Shown in pieces: positions 30,729-40,660 of a stretch of DNA of 40,731 nucleotides. This stretch comes from Bacteroidota bacterium. Lineage in GTDB: Bacteria; Bacteroidota; Bacteroidia; Chitinophagales; Chitinophagaceae. The stretch spans positions 1 to 40,731 of the forward strand of contig VGGR01000012.1 in assembly GCA_016868585.1 (NCBI GenBank), written 5' to 3'. The notes beneath the pieces were generated by a model, which ran no database searches, was not told the origin of the DNA, and saw nothing but the letters and a program-made list of their open reading frames with translations. Positions within the stretch are counted from its first letter, which is position 1; every line of letters starts with the position of its first letter. The position numbers were made by a program, and so were the translations under genes.

Positions 30729-31042
30729 TTAATATGCTGTAAATCAATATAATGCATAATGCTATCTTAGTCCCCCATCAGGATAAATTATTATTATAAG
30801 GGTAGTATGGTGGGGTTCAAAACTGGAGTATCCGTAAAAGATAGGAATTGGATAGACGAAGAAAGTGAGAACCCAATAAAACCTTCCGATTCTGACTATG
30901 TATCCAAAAACAACAGATTAAGAGGATTGAAAAGAGAAGGTTGTCTTTTCAATAAAAAAAACTTTAAAAAAATTAACATAATTTAATTTTTTTAAAGACC
31001 TTGTGGTGCCTCTCTTTTTATCAATTCAAAACTGCTTATATT
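30729..31042 (+). other. Leader region upstream of susC
   Basis: This 314-bp A+T-rich region between the IS3 remnant and the SusC start must contain the SusC promoter. It holds one candidate 59-codon ORF (30807-30986). I find no exact TAnnTTTG box; a TAATTTTT near 30983 is a weak candidate. No terminator is seen. Confidence 0.5.
30807..30986 (+). CDS. Candidate 59-residue ORF before susC
   Basis: ATG 30807 to TAA 30984-30986 encodes MVGFKTGVSVKDRNWIDEES, followed by a hydrophilic, Lys-rich chain ending NFKKINII. There is no signal peptide, no cysteine pair and no domain that I recognise. The composition is less biased than expected for pure noise in A+T-rich DNA, and the frame fills the gap between the IS remnant and SusC. 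It may be a short gene, a leader peptide, or another gene fragment. Only conservation in relatives would show which. Confidence 0.25.
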   Translation: MVGFKTGVSVKDRNWIDEESENPIKPSDSDYVSKNNRLRGLKREGCLFNKKNFKKINII

Positions 31043-34000
31043 ATGGACAGAAAACTCTGGTTTATTGCCTATCCGGCAAGACTTTTTTCTCTATCTTTTA
31101 TTTTGCTGTTTTTTGTTTTCGCAGCCAGTGCGCAGAAACAGGTTACTGGTACGGTAAAAGAAAACAATAACCCTGTAATGGGTGCAACGGTGGAAGTAAA
31201 AGGTACCAACGTGGGCACAATGACAGGCCCTTCTGGAAATTTTACCATTAATGTTCCTGCAGGGAAAACACAACTTGTTATTTCTTATGTGGGACTTGAA
31301 ACACAGACTGTAAACATTGGCGACAAAACGACAATCGACGTTGTAATGGTATCTGTAAACACTACCTTGAATGAAGTGGTGGTTACCGGTTATACATCTC
31401 AAGTCAAAAAAGATATCACCGGTTCAGTATCGGTAGTACAAGTCAGCGATCTTAAATCAATTCCTGCTGCTAACGCGTCAAGCCAGTTGCAGGGCCGTGT
31501 AGCAGGTGTTACTGTTACACAAGACAATCGCCCCGGTACTGAGTCATCAGTAAAGATCCGCGGCTTCTCATCTTTTGGAGATAATGGACCTCTTTACATT
31601 ATTGATGGTATCCCGGTAGGAGGTATCAGCGGTCTTAACCCGAACGACATTGAGTCCATGCAGGTGCTGAAAGATGCGGCTGCAGCTTCTATCTATGGTG
31701 CCCGTGCATCAAACGGTGTAATCATCGTTACCACTAAAAAAGGAAGAAGTGGTGGTGTAAAAGTTGCTTACAATATGTACTATGGTAAGTCATCACCTGG
31801 TAAAGGATGGGATCTGCTCAATTCTCAAGAAATGGCTGATCTTACCTGGAAATCCTTTCAAAATGCCGGACAAGCTGTACCAACTGTACAATATGGTACC
31901 GGTACCACCCCCCGACTCCCTGATTACATTCTCGCCGGGACATTAGGTGGAAGACTGGAAGGCGATCCTACAGTAAACCCCAGTCTTTATAATCTCGATC
32001 TGGATAATATCGGTGGTTCTTACCTGATCGTAAGAGCTAATAAAGCCGGTACTAACTGGTATGATGAGATCACACAAAATGCACCGATCACGAATCATAA
32101 TATTTCGCTTTCCGGCGGTGCCGACAGAAGCCGTTATCTTATGAGTTTTGATTATTTTGACCAGAATGCCATCCTAATATATAGCTTCTACAGAAGATAT
32201 ACGCTGCGTGTCAACACTGAGTTCAATGTTAAAAAGAACATTCGCATCGGTCAGAACCTGCAGGTAAGAACCGATGAAAATAATACGGTAGGAAATAACG
32301 GAAATAATGGTGAGGGTACTGAACTGGGTTTTGCTTATCGTAACCAACCCATTATTCCGGTGTACGATATCAAGGGAAATTTTGCTGGTTCAAGAGCGCC
32401 AAACCTTGGTAATGCACAAAACCCTGTTGCAAACAGTTTCCGCAGAAGTAAAAACCGCGGACAGAACCTCAACATTTTTGGCAATATCTATGCTGAGGTT
32501 GATTTTGCAAAACACTTCACTGCCCGTACCAGTTTTGGTGGCCAGTTGAATTATGGCAATGGTTTTAGTTTTAATTATAAAACCTACGAGAATTCTGAAA
32601 ACAACACCGGCAACAGCTATAATGAAAATTTTGCCCGTTTCCGTGAGTGGACCTGGACAAACCAGGTTACTTACAAAAATACATTTGATCAAAAGCATGA
32701 TGTACTTGTATTAGCCGGAACAGAGGCAGTGGAAGGCTGGGGCAGAAGCATATCTGGTACAAGGGTTGGTTACTTTACACAGAACCAGGATTTCTGGGCA
32801 CTTAATTCCGGAGGTGCTGCAGGCCAGCAGGCATTTGGTTCTCCTTTTACTCCTGCATCATTGGTATCTTATTTTGGTAAAATAGATTACACTTACGATA
32901 ATAAATACCTCGCCAGCGTTACAGTACGCCGTGATGGTTCATCACGTTTTGGTCCTGAAAACCGTTGGGGAACATTCCCGGCCTTTTCATTCGGCTGGAG
33001 GGTTACTGAAGAAGCATTTATGGAAAACGTAAGATGGTTGAATGACCTGAAGATCCGCGGAAGCTATGGACAGATGGGTAACCAGCGTATCAACCCGGCA
33101 AATGCGTTTGACCTTTATGTAGGTGGTCCCGGTTCATCCAACTATGATATCAATGGTACCAGCAATAGTACTGCCCAAGGTTTCCAGCAATCATTCGTTG
33201 GTAACCCTGCTGGTAAATGGGAAACAAACATTACACAGAACTATGGTTTTGATGCTGTGTTGTTCAAAGGAAAAACCGAAGTAAGCTTTGATGTTTACAA
33301 CAAGCAAACTGAAGATCTTCTCTTCCGCCTTCCAGCTCTTGCTGCTGCCGGCGCTGGTGCTGCTTCTAACCCCGCTTTCTTCAATGTGGCTTCTATGAAG
33401 AACAGTGGTATTGACCTCTCCATTACACAAAAAGGAAATATTGGTGGTAAAAATGGTGTTAAGTTTGACGCACAACTCATCTTTACTACGTATAATAATG
33501 AGATTACTTCACTGGCTGAAGGTTTGGATTTCTATGATACCCGTAGTTCCCGTATCGGCAACTGGGTAAGAAACCAGATCGGACATGAGTTATCATCTTT
33601 TTTTGGTTACAAAGTGGTTGGCATTTTTAAAGATGCGGCTGAAGTAGCTGCTGCTCCAGTACAGGATCAGAAAGCACCGGGTCGTTTCCGCTACCAGGAT
33701 ACAAATGGGGATGGCACTATCACACCAGCAGACCGTGTATTTCTTGGCAGTCCTAATCCAGATTTCACTTATGGTTTAAATCTGAATGGGTCTTACAAAA
33801 ACTTTGATATTGGTATGTTCTTCTATGGCTCACAGGGTAATGAGATTATGAACTATGTAAAATGGTGGGTTGATTTCTTCCCTTCTTTCCAGGGGAATAA
33901 GAGCAAAGACCTGCTTTACAACTCATGGACACCTACAAAAACTAATGCAAAGATTCCTATTGCTGAAAATGCTTCTAACTTCAGCAACAACAATGCTGTA

Positions 34001-34258
34001 AATTCTTATTACCTGGAGAATGGTTCTTTCTTCAGAATGAAGAACCTGACACTGGGTTATACTCTGCCAAGTTCACTTCTCAACAAAGTGAACATTGACA
34101 AAGCAAGAATTTATGTTCAGGGCACCAACCTTTTCACTGCCACCAAGTACACCGGTCTCGATCCTGAGATTTTCGGTGCTGATGATTCTTTTGGTGTGGA
34201 TGAAGGTTTGCTGCGTTCAACCCGTCAGTTTTTAATTGGTATCAATGTTAATTTCTAA
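31043..34258 (+). CDS. SusC/RagA-family TonB-linked outer membrane protein
   Basis: The protein has 1071 residues from ATG 31043 (an upstream start at 31001 would extend past the signal peptide). The leader ends FAASAQ. A carboxypeptidase-regulatory-like domain follows (QVTGTVKENNNPVMGATVEV, about 33-105), then the SusC signature EVVVTGYTSQ, a plug with LQGRVAGVTVTQDNRPGTES, VKIRGFSSFGDNGPLYIIDG and ASIYGARASNGVIIVTTKKG, and the barrel to the C-terminal LIGINVNF. It forms the outer membrane channel that works with the SusD lipoprotein 21 bp downstream to import a substrate using TonB. The substrate is unknown; no polysaccharide lyase or GH gene is adjacent. Confidence 0.96.
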   Translation: MDRKLWFIAYPARLFSLSFILLFFVFAASAQKQVTGTVKENNNPVMGATVEVKGTNVGTMTGPSGNFTINVPAGKTQLVISYVGLETQTVNIGDKTTIDVVMVSVNTTLNEVVVTGYTSQVKKDITGSVSVVQVSDLKSIPAANASSQLQGRVAGVTVTQDNRPGTESSVKIRGFSSFGDNGPLYIIDGIPVGGISGLNPNDIESMQVLKDAAAASIYGARASNGVIIVTTKKGRSGGVKVAYNMYYGKSSPGKGWDLLNSQEMADLTWKSFQNAGQAVPTVQYGTGTTPRLPDYILAGTLGGRLEGDPTVNPSLYNLDLDNIGGSYLIVRANKAGTNWYDEITQNAPITNHNISLSGGADRSRYLMSFDYFDQNAILIYSFYRRYTLRVNTEFNVKKNIRIGQNLQVRTDENNTVGNNGNNGEGTELGFAYRNQPIIPVYDIKGNFAGSRAPNLGNAQNPVANSFRRSKNRGQNLNIFGNIYAEVDFAKHFTARTSFGGQLNYGNGFSFNYKTYENSENNTGNSYNENFARFREWTWTNQVTYKNTFDQKHDVLVLAGTEAVEGWGRSISGTRVGYFTQNQDFWALNSGGAAGQQAFGSPFTPASLVSYFGKIDYTYDNKYLASVTVRRDGSSRFGPENRWGTFPAFSFGWRVTEEAFMENVRWLNDLKIRGSYGQMGNQRINPANAFDLYVGGPGSSNYDINGTSNSTAQGFQQSFVGNPAGKWETNITQNYGFDAVLFKGKTEVSFDVYNKQTEDLLFRLPALAAAGAGAASNPAFFNVASMKNSGIDLSITQKGNIGGKNGVKFDAQLIFTTYNNEITSLAEGLDFYDTRSSRIGNWVRNQIGHELSSFFGYKVVGIFKDAAEVAAAPVQDQKAPGRFRYQDTNGDGTITPADRVFLGSPNPDFTYGLNLNGSYKNFDIGMFFYGSQGNEIMNYVKWWVDFFPSFQGNKSKDLLYNSWTPTKTNAKIPIAENASNFSNNNAVNSYYLENGSFFRMKNLTLGYTLPSSLLNKVNIDKARIYVQGTNLFTATKYTGLDPEIFGADDSFGVDEGLLRSTRQFLIGINVNF

Positions 34259-34279
34259 AAACATTAATTGTATAATCAT

Positions 34280-36043
34280 ATGAAAAAGATAACATTCAAA
34301 TTCATCACACTTTTGTTGGCAGGCACGGTGATAATACTTTCCTGCGGCAAGGGGTTTTTGGAAAAAACACCAAAAGGTTCACTTGATGTGAATGCACTGG
34401 CCAATAAGAAAGGAGTGGAAGCACTGCTTGTTGGATCTTACGCTGTTCTTGATGGTTTTATTAACGGAGGTGGTATCTTCCTTGGTGGCTGGCAAAGTTC
34501 CGGCACCAACTGGGTATACGGCAGTATTTGCGGCGGTGATGCACACAAGGGAACTGATGCCGGGGACCAACCCGATATCAACCCGATTGAAACATTTGCA
34601 CCAACAGCTACAAACGGGTATTTTGATACCAAGTGGAGAATTGTTTATGAAGGTATCAACCGTTCAAACGGTGTGCTCAAAGTAATGGCCAGCGCCACTG
34701 ATATTTCTGCTACTGACAAAACCCGTATTGAGGGTGAAGCAAGATTCCTCAGAGGCCATTATCATTTTGAAGCAAAAAAAATGTGGAATAAGGTTCCTTA
34801 TTATGATGAAACTATAACTGACTATAACCAGCCTAATGATGCTGATATATGGCCAAAGATTGAAGCTGATCTTCAGTTTGCTTACGCAAACCTCCCAGTT
34901 ACTATGAATGCAAAAGGCCGTGTGAACAAATATGCTGCCGGCGCATTGCTTGCTAAGTGTTTGCTCTTCCAGGGTAAGTATGCACAAGCCAAAACTGTAT
35001 TGCAGGATGTGGTTACAAATGGTACAAATGCACAAGGACAAAGGTATGCGCTACTTACCAAGTATAGTGACAATTTCAATGCAGATACAAAAAACAGCAC
35101 TGAATCAGTATTTGCTGTTCAATATTCTGTAAACGATGGTTCTAACGCTGATAATGGTGGTTGGGGTGAAGTATTAAACTTCCCTTATACAGGCGGTCCG
35201 GGCACTTGCTGTGGTTTCTTCCAGCCTTCACAGGACCTGGTAAACTCTTTTAAAACAGATGCAGTTACCGGATTACCAGATCCTGATAATTACAATAATG
35301 TAATTGTTACAAACGACGCAGGTATTCTTTCTACTTCTCCTTTTACTCCTTATGCAGGCACACTCGATGCCCGTCTTGACTGGACTGTTGGACGCCGCGG
35401 TATTCCATACCTCGATTGGGGTAAACACCCGGGGTACAACTGGATTCGCGACCAGACTTATGGCGGCCCTTACAGCCCTATAAAAAATACCTATTACAGA
35501 GCTCAGGAAAGAGTGAAAACAGATATTAATTTCTGGACAAGCGGAATCACAGCTAATAACTATACACTCATCCGTTTTGCGGATGTGTTATTATGGCTTG
35601 CAGAAGCTGAAGTGGAGGCTGGAAGTCTAGAGGCTGCCCGTGGTCTGGTAAACCAGGTAAGAGCAAGAGCAGCTAATCCTGCTGGTTGGGTAATGGATGG
35701 CGCATCCCCGGCTGCAAACTATAAAATAGGTTTATACAATACACCATGGACTGTTCAGGCTAATGCCCGTAAGGCTGTGCGTTTTGAAAGAAAACTGGAA
35801 TTAGGAATGGAAGGCCATCGCTTTTTTGACCTTGTTCGTTGGGGTGCTGCTGCTGCTGAAGTAAACAGGATGCTTGATTACAATGGCGGTGTTAGTCATC
35901 CATCAATCAATAACAAACGTGGTTATATGGCTTCTGCCAATTTCACTGCAAATAAAAATGAGTATTTCCCGATACCTCAAAGCCAGATAGACAGAAGTGT
36001 TACTGGCGGTGTTGCTAAACTTAAGCAAAATCCGGGGTACTAA
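34280..36043 (+). CDS. SusD/RagB-family substrate-binding lipoprotein
   Basis: The protein has 587 residues from ATG 34280; a TTG at 34268 in the same frame is less likely. Lipobox IILSC (Cys22). SusD features are CGKGFLEKTPKGSLDVNALA, a TPR-like helical core (RIEGEARFLRGHYHFEAKKM, AGALLAKCLLFQGKYAQAK), and the typical finish RFERKLELGMEGHRFFDLVRWG (about 505-526) and FPIPQSQID near the end. It caps the SusC channel at the cell surface and binds the substrate. The gene follows SusC after 21 bp and is closed by the terminator at 36067-36098. Confidence 0.96.
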   Translation: MKKITFKFITLLLAGTVIILSCGKGFLEKTPKGSLDVNALANKKGVEALLVGSYAVLDGFINGGGIFLGGWQSSGTNWVYGSICGGDAHKGTDAGDQPDINPIETFAPTATNGYFDTKWRIVYEGINRSNGVLKVMASATDISATDKTRIEGEARFLRGHYHFEAKKMWNKVPYYDETITDYNQPNDADIWPKIEADLQFAYANLPVTMNAKGRVNKYAAGALLAKCLLFQGKYAQAKTVLQDVVTNGTNAQGQRYALLTKYSDNFNADTKNSTESVFAVQYSVNDGSNADNGGWGEVLNFPYTGGPGTCCGFFQPSQDLVNSFKTDAVTGLPDPDNYNNVIVTNDAGILSTSPFTPYAGTLDARLDWTVGRRGIPYLDWGKHPGYNWIRDQTYGGPYSPIKNTYYRAQERVKTDINFWTSGITANNYTLIRFADVLLWLAEAEVEAGSLEAARGLVNQVRARAANPAGWVMDGASPAANYKIGLYNTPWTVQANARKAVRFERKLELGMEGHRFFDLVRWGAAAAEVNRMLDYNGGVSHPSINNKRGYMASANFTANKNEYFPIPQSQIDRSVTGGVAKLKQNPGY

Positions 36044-36066
36044 AATTGGTTTCTCAATTAATGTTT

Positions 36067-36098
36067 AAAGAGGCAGAACCGGGTCTGCCTCTTTTTTT
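36067..36098 (+). terminator. Rho-independent terminator after susD
   Basis: An 11-bp perfect stem (36067-36077 with 36084-36094), loop ACCGGG, and a T-run to 36098. It separates SusCD transcription from the CRTAC1 gene, which would need its own promoter; TAGCTTTT at 36122-36129 is a weak -7 candidate. Confidence 0.9.
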
Positions 36099-36146
36099 GA
36101 TTTCACTTTTTTTCAGTTATTTAGCTTTTTTTAAAAAGAAACTGCG

Positions 36147-39100
36147 ATGGTATTACGTTTTGCTGGGATAGCTTTTGTGCTGGCAGTCTTTTTTAGCTGC
36201 GGTAAAAAAAAATATTGTTTCAAAAAAATTAGCCCCGATCATTCAGGAATTCATTTTGTCAATGAAATTATTGAGACTGATTCCATCAACATCATGGATT
36301 TTTCAAATGTCTACAATGGTGGTGGCGTAGCCATAGCCGATTTTAATTCAGATGGATTACAAGATGTTTATTTTTCCGGAAATATGGTGGAAAACAAACT
36401 GTACCTGAATAAAGGAGGATTTAAGTTTTCTGATATCACCAAAGAATCGGGAACTGATGGACAGGGCAAATGGAGCAGAGGTGTTGCAATAGTTGATATA
36501 AACAATGATGCAAGACCGGATATTTATGTATCAGCTACAATCAGCAATATCGGGGAGAAAAGAAAAAACATACTTTACATTAATAAAGGAGCTAACCAAA
36601 ATGGCGTGCCCGTATTTAAGGATATGGCGAAAGAATTTGGTTTGGATGACAGCACGCATACCACACAGGCTTCATTTTTTGATTATGACAATGATGGCGA
36701 CCTTGATGTATACCTGTGCGTAAACGAACTTTTGCCCGATTTATATCCAAACAGCTTCAGACCTGTGATAAAGGACGGGTCTTTTCCAAGCACCGGTCGG
36801 TTGTACCGGAATGATTTTGATTCTTTAGCCGGTCATGCAATATTTAAGAATGTTTCAAAGGAAGCAGGGATTACGATTGAAGGCTATGGACATCACATTT
36901 CAATTGCGGATATCAATCTTGATGGCTGGAAAGATATGTATGTTCCGAATGATTATCTCTCAAGCAATATTCTTTATATCAATAACGGCGATGGAACTTT
37001 TACTGATAAAATTTCATCTTTTCTAAAACATAGTTCTGCAAACGCAATGGGGGCTGATGTGAATGATATTAATAATGATGGACTTGCGGATATTATAGAA
37101 CTCGACATGAACCCTGAAGATAACTTCAGAAAAAAAATGATGCTGATGCCTGTAAGTTATCTTACTTACCAAAACTCAGATTACTTTGGTTACCATTACC
37201 AGTATGTCAGGAATACATTGCAACTGAACATGGGAAACCGTCTTTTAGCGAATGATTCGATAGGGGACCCTGTATTTTCTGAGATAGGATTTTACAGCAA
37301 GTTGGCAGAAACGGATTGGAGTTGGGCCCCTGTTGTAGCTGACTTTGATAATGATTCCTATCGAGACATTATTGTTACAAATGGGTTTCCAAAGGATATA
37401 ACTGATCATGATTTTGCAATGTTCCGGGAAGAAACTTCAATATTTGCTACAAAACAACAACTACTTGACGAGATACCTGAAGTAAAACTGCACAATTATT
37501 TTTTCAGAAATAACGGGAATTTAAACTTCAGTAATGAAACGGATACCTGGGGCATGAGCGACCCCAGTTTTTCAAATGGCGCCGCCTATGCCGATTTTGA
37601 TAATGACGGTGATCTTGATTTTATAGTAAATAATATAAACGACAAAGCATTCTTATATGAAAACACCACCGCCGCTAAAAAAGAGAATGTATCTAATTTT
37701 CTTTCTGTAAAGTTGGAAGGCAATGCTGAAAATCGTGATGGTATCGGCGCTTGGATCAGGTTATTTTATAATGGGAAACAACAGGTATACGAACATTTCA
37801 CTGTCAGGGGTTATTTATCATCTGTTACTCCTATTGCTCATTTCGGACTTGATTCGATCAGTCGTGTTGATTCACTTTTTATTATCTGGCCTGATAATAA
37901 GTTCCAGAAACTTGAAAATATTTCCACTAACCAATTGCTTACATTAAAACAGGCTGATGCTAAAGAAATATTCGACTGGAGTAAAAGAAAGGTAATGATC
38001 AGTCCGCTCTTTACGGAATCATCCGAATCACTTGGCATAACCTATAAACAACAGGAAATTGATTATATCGATTTCAATGTACAACGGTTATTACCCCATA
38101 AGTTTTCTGAATACGGACCGGCACTGGCAGCCGGCGACTTAAATGGCGATGGCACCGACGATCTGATAATCGGCGGATCTTATGGATATAGTGCAAAAAT
38201 ATTTTACCAACAAAAAGATGGACGTTTTGATTCTGCTGACCTGGTTCCAAATGCCTCAAGAATCAGCAAAACATCGGAAGATATAGGGATAGCTTTGTTT
38301 GACGCAGATAAAGACGGCGATAATGATTTATATATAGTTAGTGGCGGTTATGAAAATCCGGCAAATACATTTCACTACAGGGATAATTTTTTTCTGAACA
38401 ACGGGAAAGGAAATTTTACACTTGACACTACCGTATTCCCGATAAATTATACAAGCAAGAGTTGTGTAAAAGCATGTGATTATGATAAAGATGGAGACCT
38501 CGATCTTTTTATTGGCGGCAGGGTGGAGCCATGGAAATATCCGAAACCGGTTTCTTCTTTTATTTATCGAAACGATACCAAAAACGGGGTTGTGAAATTC
38601 ACTGATGTTACTGGAGTGGTGGCCCCTGTGCTGAAGGACTTTGGACTTGTGTGTGATGCATTGTGGACAGATTTTGATAATGATGGCTGGTTTGATCTGC
38701 TCATTGCGGCAGACTGGAAATCAATACAGTTTTTTAAAAACGAAAAAGGAATATTGAAAGATGTAACAGCTGCCACTGGAATCGGTAACAAATCGGGCTG
38801 GTGGAGCAGCATCGCAGCTGGTGATTTTGATAATGATGGCGATATGGATTATTTGGCAGGTAATCTTGGTGAAAATTCATTTTTAAATGCAAATGATCAG
38901 TATCCTGTATCGGTGTATGGAAAAGACTTTAATAATAATGGTACAATATGGCAATGTATTCCATCAAAATTTATTGTTGACAAAAATGGAGTAAAAAGAA
39001 ATTACCCTGTTGATGGCCGCGATGAAATTGTAGATCACCTTCCATTTATTAAAAAGAAATTTTTAACCTATAAAGAATTTGCAGAGGCTACAATCGATCA

Positions 39101-39710
39101 ACTTTTTACACCTGAACAAATCAAGGGGGCATTAAAATACAGTGCTACCTGGTTCAAAAACTCATTTATTCGAAATGATGGCAAAGGCAGTTTTACAATT
39201 ATTGCATTACCCGTTACGGCACAACTTTCTTGTGTAAATGGAATTGTTGTGGAAGATTTTGATTCCGATGGAAACCTTGACATTTGCTTAAACACGAATG
39301 ATTATGGCACAATTCCTTCATTGGGCCGTTATGATGCACTAAACGGACTTGTATTGAAGGGTGATGGCAAGGGAAATTTTGAGTCCCTTTCACTTTTACA
39401 AAGCGGAATTTATATTCCCGGTAATGGCAGAGCATTATGTATGCTTGCCGGGGCAAATAATTCTCCGATAATAGCTGCTTCACAAAACAGGGGTGATCTT
39501 AAATTATTTAAATTAAATAACGGAAATTCATTAGTAACTGTGCCGGAAAATGCTGTATATGCCGAACTGAAAATGAAAGATGAAAGAAAAAGAAAGGTTG
39601 AATTTCCCATAGGGACTTCTTTTTTATCACAATCATCTAAACACCTTATTAAGACAACTGCAATAAGTGAAATACTATGGGCAGGCAGTGATGGTAAAAT
39701 CTGGCAATAA
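36147..39710 (+). CDS. CRTAC1-type FG-GAP/VCBS repeat lipoprotein with ASPIC/UnbV domain
   Basis: The protein has 1187 residues with lipobox AVFFSC (Cys18). From about residue 60 it holds many FG-GAP calcium-binding repeats of the type D-x-N-x-D-G-x-x-D (DFNSDGLQDVYFSG, DYDNDGDLDVYL, DINLDGWKDMYV, DVNDINNDGLADI). An ASPIC/UnbV domain occupies about residues 518-605 (FLSVKLEGNAENRDGIGAWI, HFTVRGYLSS, IAHFGLD). Further FG-GAP repeats follow (DLNGDGTDDLIIGG, DYDKDGDLDLFIGG, DFDNDGDMDYLAG, DFDSDGNLDIC). The fold is likely two seven-blade beta-propellers on the cell surface. Genes of this family often accompany SusCD; the role is unknown and may be binding or scaffolding. Confidence 0.93.
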   Translation: MVLRFAGIAFVLAVFFSCGKKKYCFKKISPDHSGIHFVNEIIETDSINIMDFSNVYNGGGVAIADFNSDGLQDVYFSGNMVENKLYLNKGGFKFSDITKESGTDGQGKWSRGVAIVDINNDARPDIYVSATISNIGEKRKNILYINKGANQNGVPVFKDMAKEFGLDDSTHTTQASFFDYDNDGDLDVYLCVNELLPDLYPNSFRPVIKDGSFPSTGRLYRNDFDSLAGHAIFKNVSKEAGITIEGYGHHISIADINLDGWKDMYVPNDYLSSNILYINNGDGTFTDKISSFLKHSSANAMGADVNDINNDGLADIIELDMNPEDNFRKKMMLMPVSYLTYQNSDYFGYHYQYVRNTLQLNMGNRLLANDSIGDPVFSEIGFYSKLAETDWSWAPVVADFDNDSYRDIIVTNGFPKDITDHDFAMFREETSIFATKQQLLDEIPEVKLHNYFFRNNGNLNFSNETDTWGMSDPSFSNGAAYADFDNDGDLDFIVNNINDKAFLYENTTAAKKENVSNFLSVKLEGNAENRDGIGAWIRLFYNGKQQVYEHFTVRGYLSSVTPIAHFGLDSISRVDSLFIIWPDNKFQKLENISTNQLLTLKQADAKEIFDWSKRKVMISPLFTESSESLGITYKQQEIDYIDFNVQRLLPHKFSEYGPALAAGDLNGDGTDDLIIGGSYGYSAKIFYQQKDGRFDSADLVPNASRISKTSEDIGIALFDADKDGDNDLYIVSGGYENPANTFHYRDNFFLNNGKGNFTLDTTVFPINYTSKSCVKACDYDKDGDLDLFIGGRVEPWKYPKPVSSFIYRNDTKNGVVKFTDVTGVVAPVLKDFGLVCDALWTDFDNDGWFDLLIAADWKSIQFFKNEKGILKDVTAATGIGNKSGWWSSIAAGDFDNDGDMDYLAGNLGENSFLNANDQYPVSVYGKDFNNNGTIWQCIPSKFIVDKNGVKRNYPVDGRDEIVDHLPFIKKKFLTYKEFAEATIDQLFTPEQIKGALKYSATWFKNSFIRNDGKGSFTIIALPVTAQLSCVNGIVVEDFDSDGNLDICLNTNDYGTIPSLGRYDALNGLVLKGDGKGNFESLSLLQSGIYIPGNGRALCMLAGANNSPIIAASQNRGDLKLFKLNNGNSLVTVPENAVYAELKMKDERKRKVEFPIGTSFLSQSSKHLIKTTAISEILWAGSDGKIWQ

Positions 39711-39771
39711 TGCCATGTTTGCCAGGGTAAGATGGCTTTAATCCCCGGATAAATATTTTTTATTAAAAAAG

Positions 39772-39797
39772 AAAGCGACCGATTAACTTCGCTTTTT
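39772..39797 (+). terminator. Probable terminator after the CRTAC1 gene
   Basis: AAAGCGA (39772-39778) pairs with TCGCTTT (39789-39795) across a 10-base loop and is followed by two more Ts. The stem is short, so it is weaker than the one after susD. Confidence 0.6.
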
Positions 39798-39880
39798 AAT
39801 GAGCCTCTCTACCAAACACCTTCTTGGTATTAAAGACCTTACTGTTGATGACATCTCCATTTTAACTATAATATAAAAAT

Positions 39881-40660
39881 ATGGAAGTACATCACCACCC
39901 ACATATTTCAAAACACACGAAGCCATGGAAAGAATATTTGTTAGAGGGCTTAATGATATTTGTTGCAGTCTCCCTTGGTTACGGTGCAGAAAATATAAGA
40001 GAGCACTATGTAGAAACCAAAAAAGCGCTTATTAGTGCAAAAAATTTATACGTAGATGTTACCAATGACTCTATTGGTTATGCTACTACTAATATCAGAA
40101 GAAGTAAACAAGATAGTTGTTTTAAAATCATTTATGCCTTTTATAGCAATAACACGCTTGACAAAGAAATTCCTGCTATTTATGCGGCACATGGCTTTAT
40201 CGCCCTTAGAATCTTGTATCAACTGAATACGCTTGCATTGGATGAAATAAAAAATTCAGGATCGTTAAGATTTTTAGAGTCTGATGAATTAAAAGCCGCT
40301 ATTCAGCGGTATGCTAGCTTGGGTATGGGACTAAAATTAAGAGAACAGAGAGAATTTGGTTACATTGACCGGATGATAGACCCGATTTCAACAAAAAATT
40401 TTGAATATAATTTTCATAAAGATGCAAACAATAATTTTTATATTGAAAAAAATAAAATAGTTGTTACAATCCCAATTCCTGCCAATCTAAAAATTATGAA
40501 AAAAGATCAGTTAGACTGGGAAAATTATATCGCCGTTTTAGGTATGCTTCAAATAATTAGAGAATCGACCGACAAACTGTATATTGAACCTGCCCAACAA
40601 CAGTGTCACGAACTCTTAACCCTATTACGCAACTACCTTATAAAGCATGATGCGCTATAA
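39881..40660 (+). CDS. Hypothetical protein with one N-terminal TM helix
   Basis: The protein has 259 residues. It starts with a His-rich cytoplasmic end (MEVHHHPHISKHTKPWKEYL), followed by a single membrane helix (about 19-36, LLEGLMIFVAVSLGYGAE) and a mostly helical outer part with a conserved-looking ENIREHYVE just after the membrane. This start and layout are typical of a frequent but uncharacterised Bacteroidota family. The C-terminal region (about 100-259) has amphipathic helices and no catalytic motif that I can see. It stands alone after the terminator at 39772-39797. Function unknown. Confidence 0.75.
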   Translation: MEVHHHPHISKHTKPWKEYLLEGLMIFVAVSLGYGAENIREHYVETKKALISAKNLYVDVTNDSIGYATTNIRRSKQDSCFKIIYAFYSNNTLDKEIPAIYAAHGFIALRILYQLNTLALDEIKNSGSLRFLESDELKAAIQRYASLGMGLKLREQREFGYIDRMIDPISTKNFEYNFHKDANNNFYIEKNKIVVTIPIPANLKIMKKDQLDWENYIAVLGMLQIIRESTDKLYIEPAQQQCHELLTLLRNYLIKHDAL

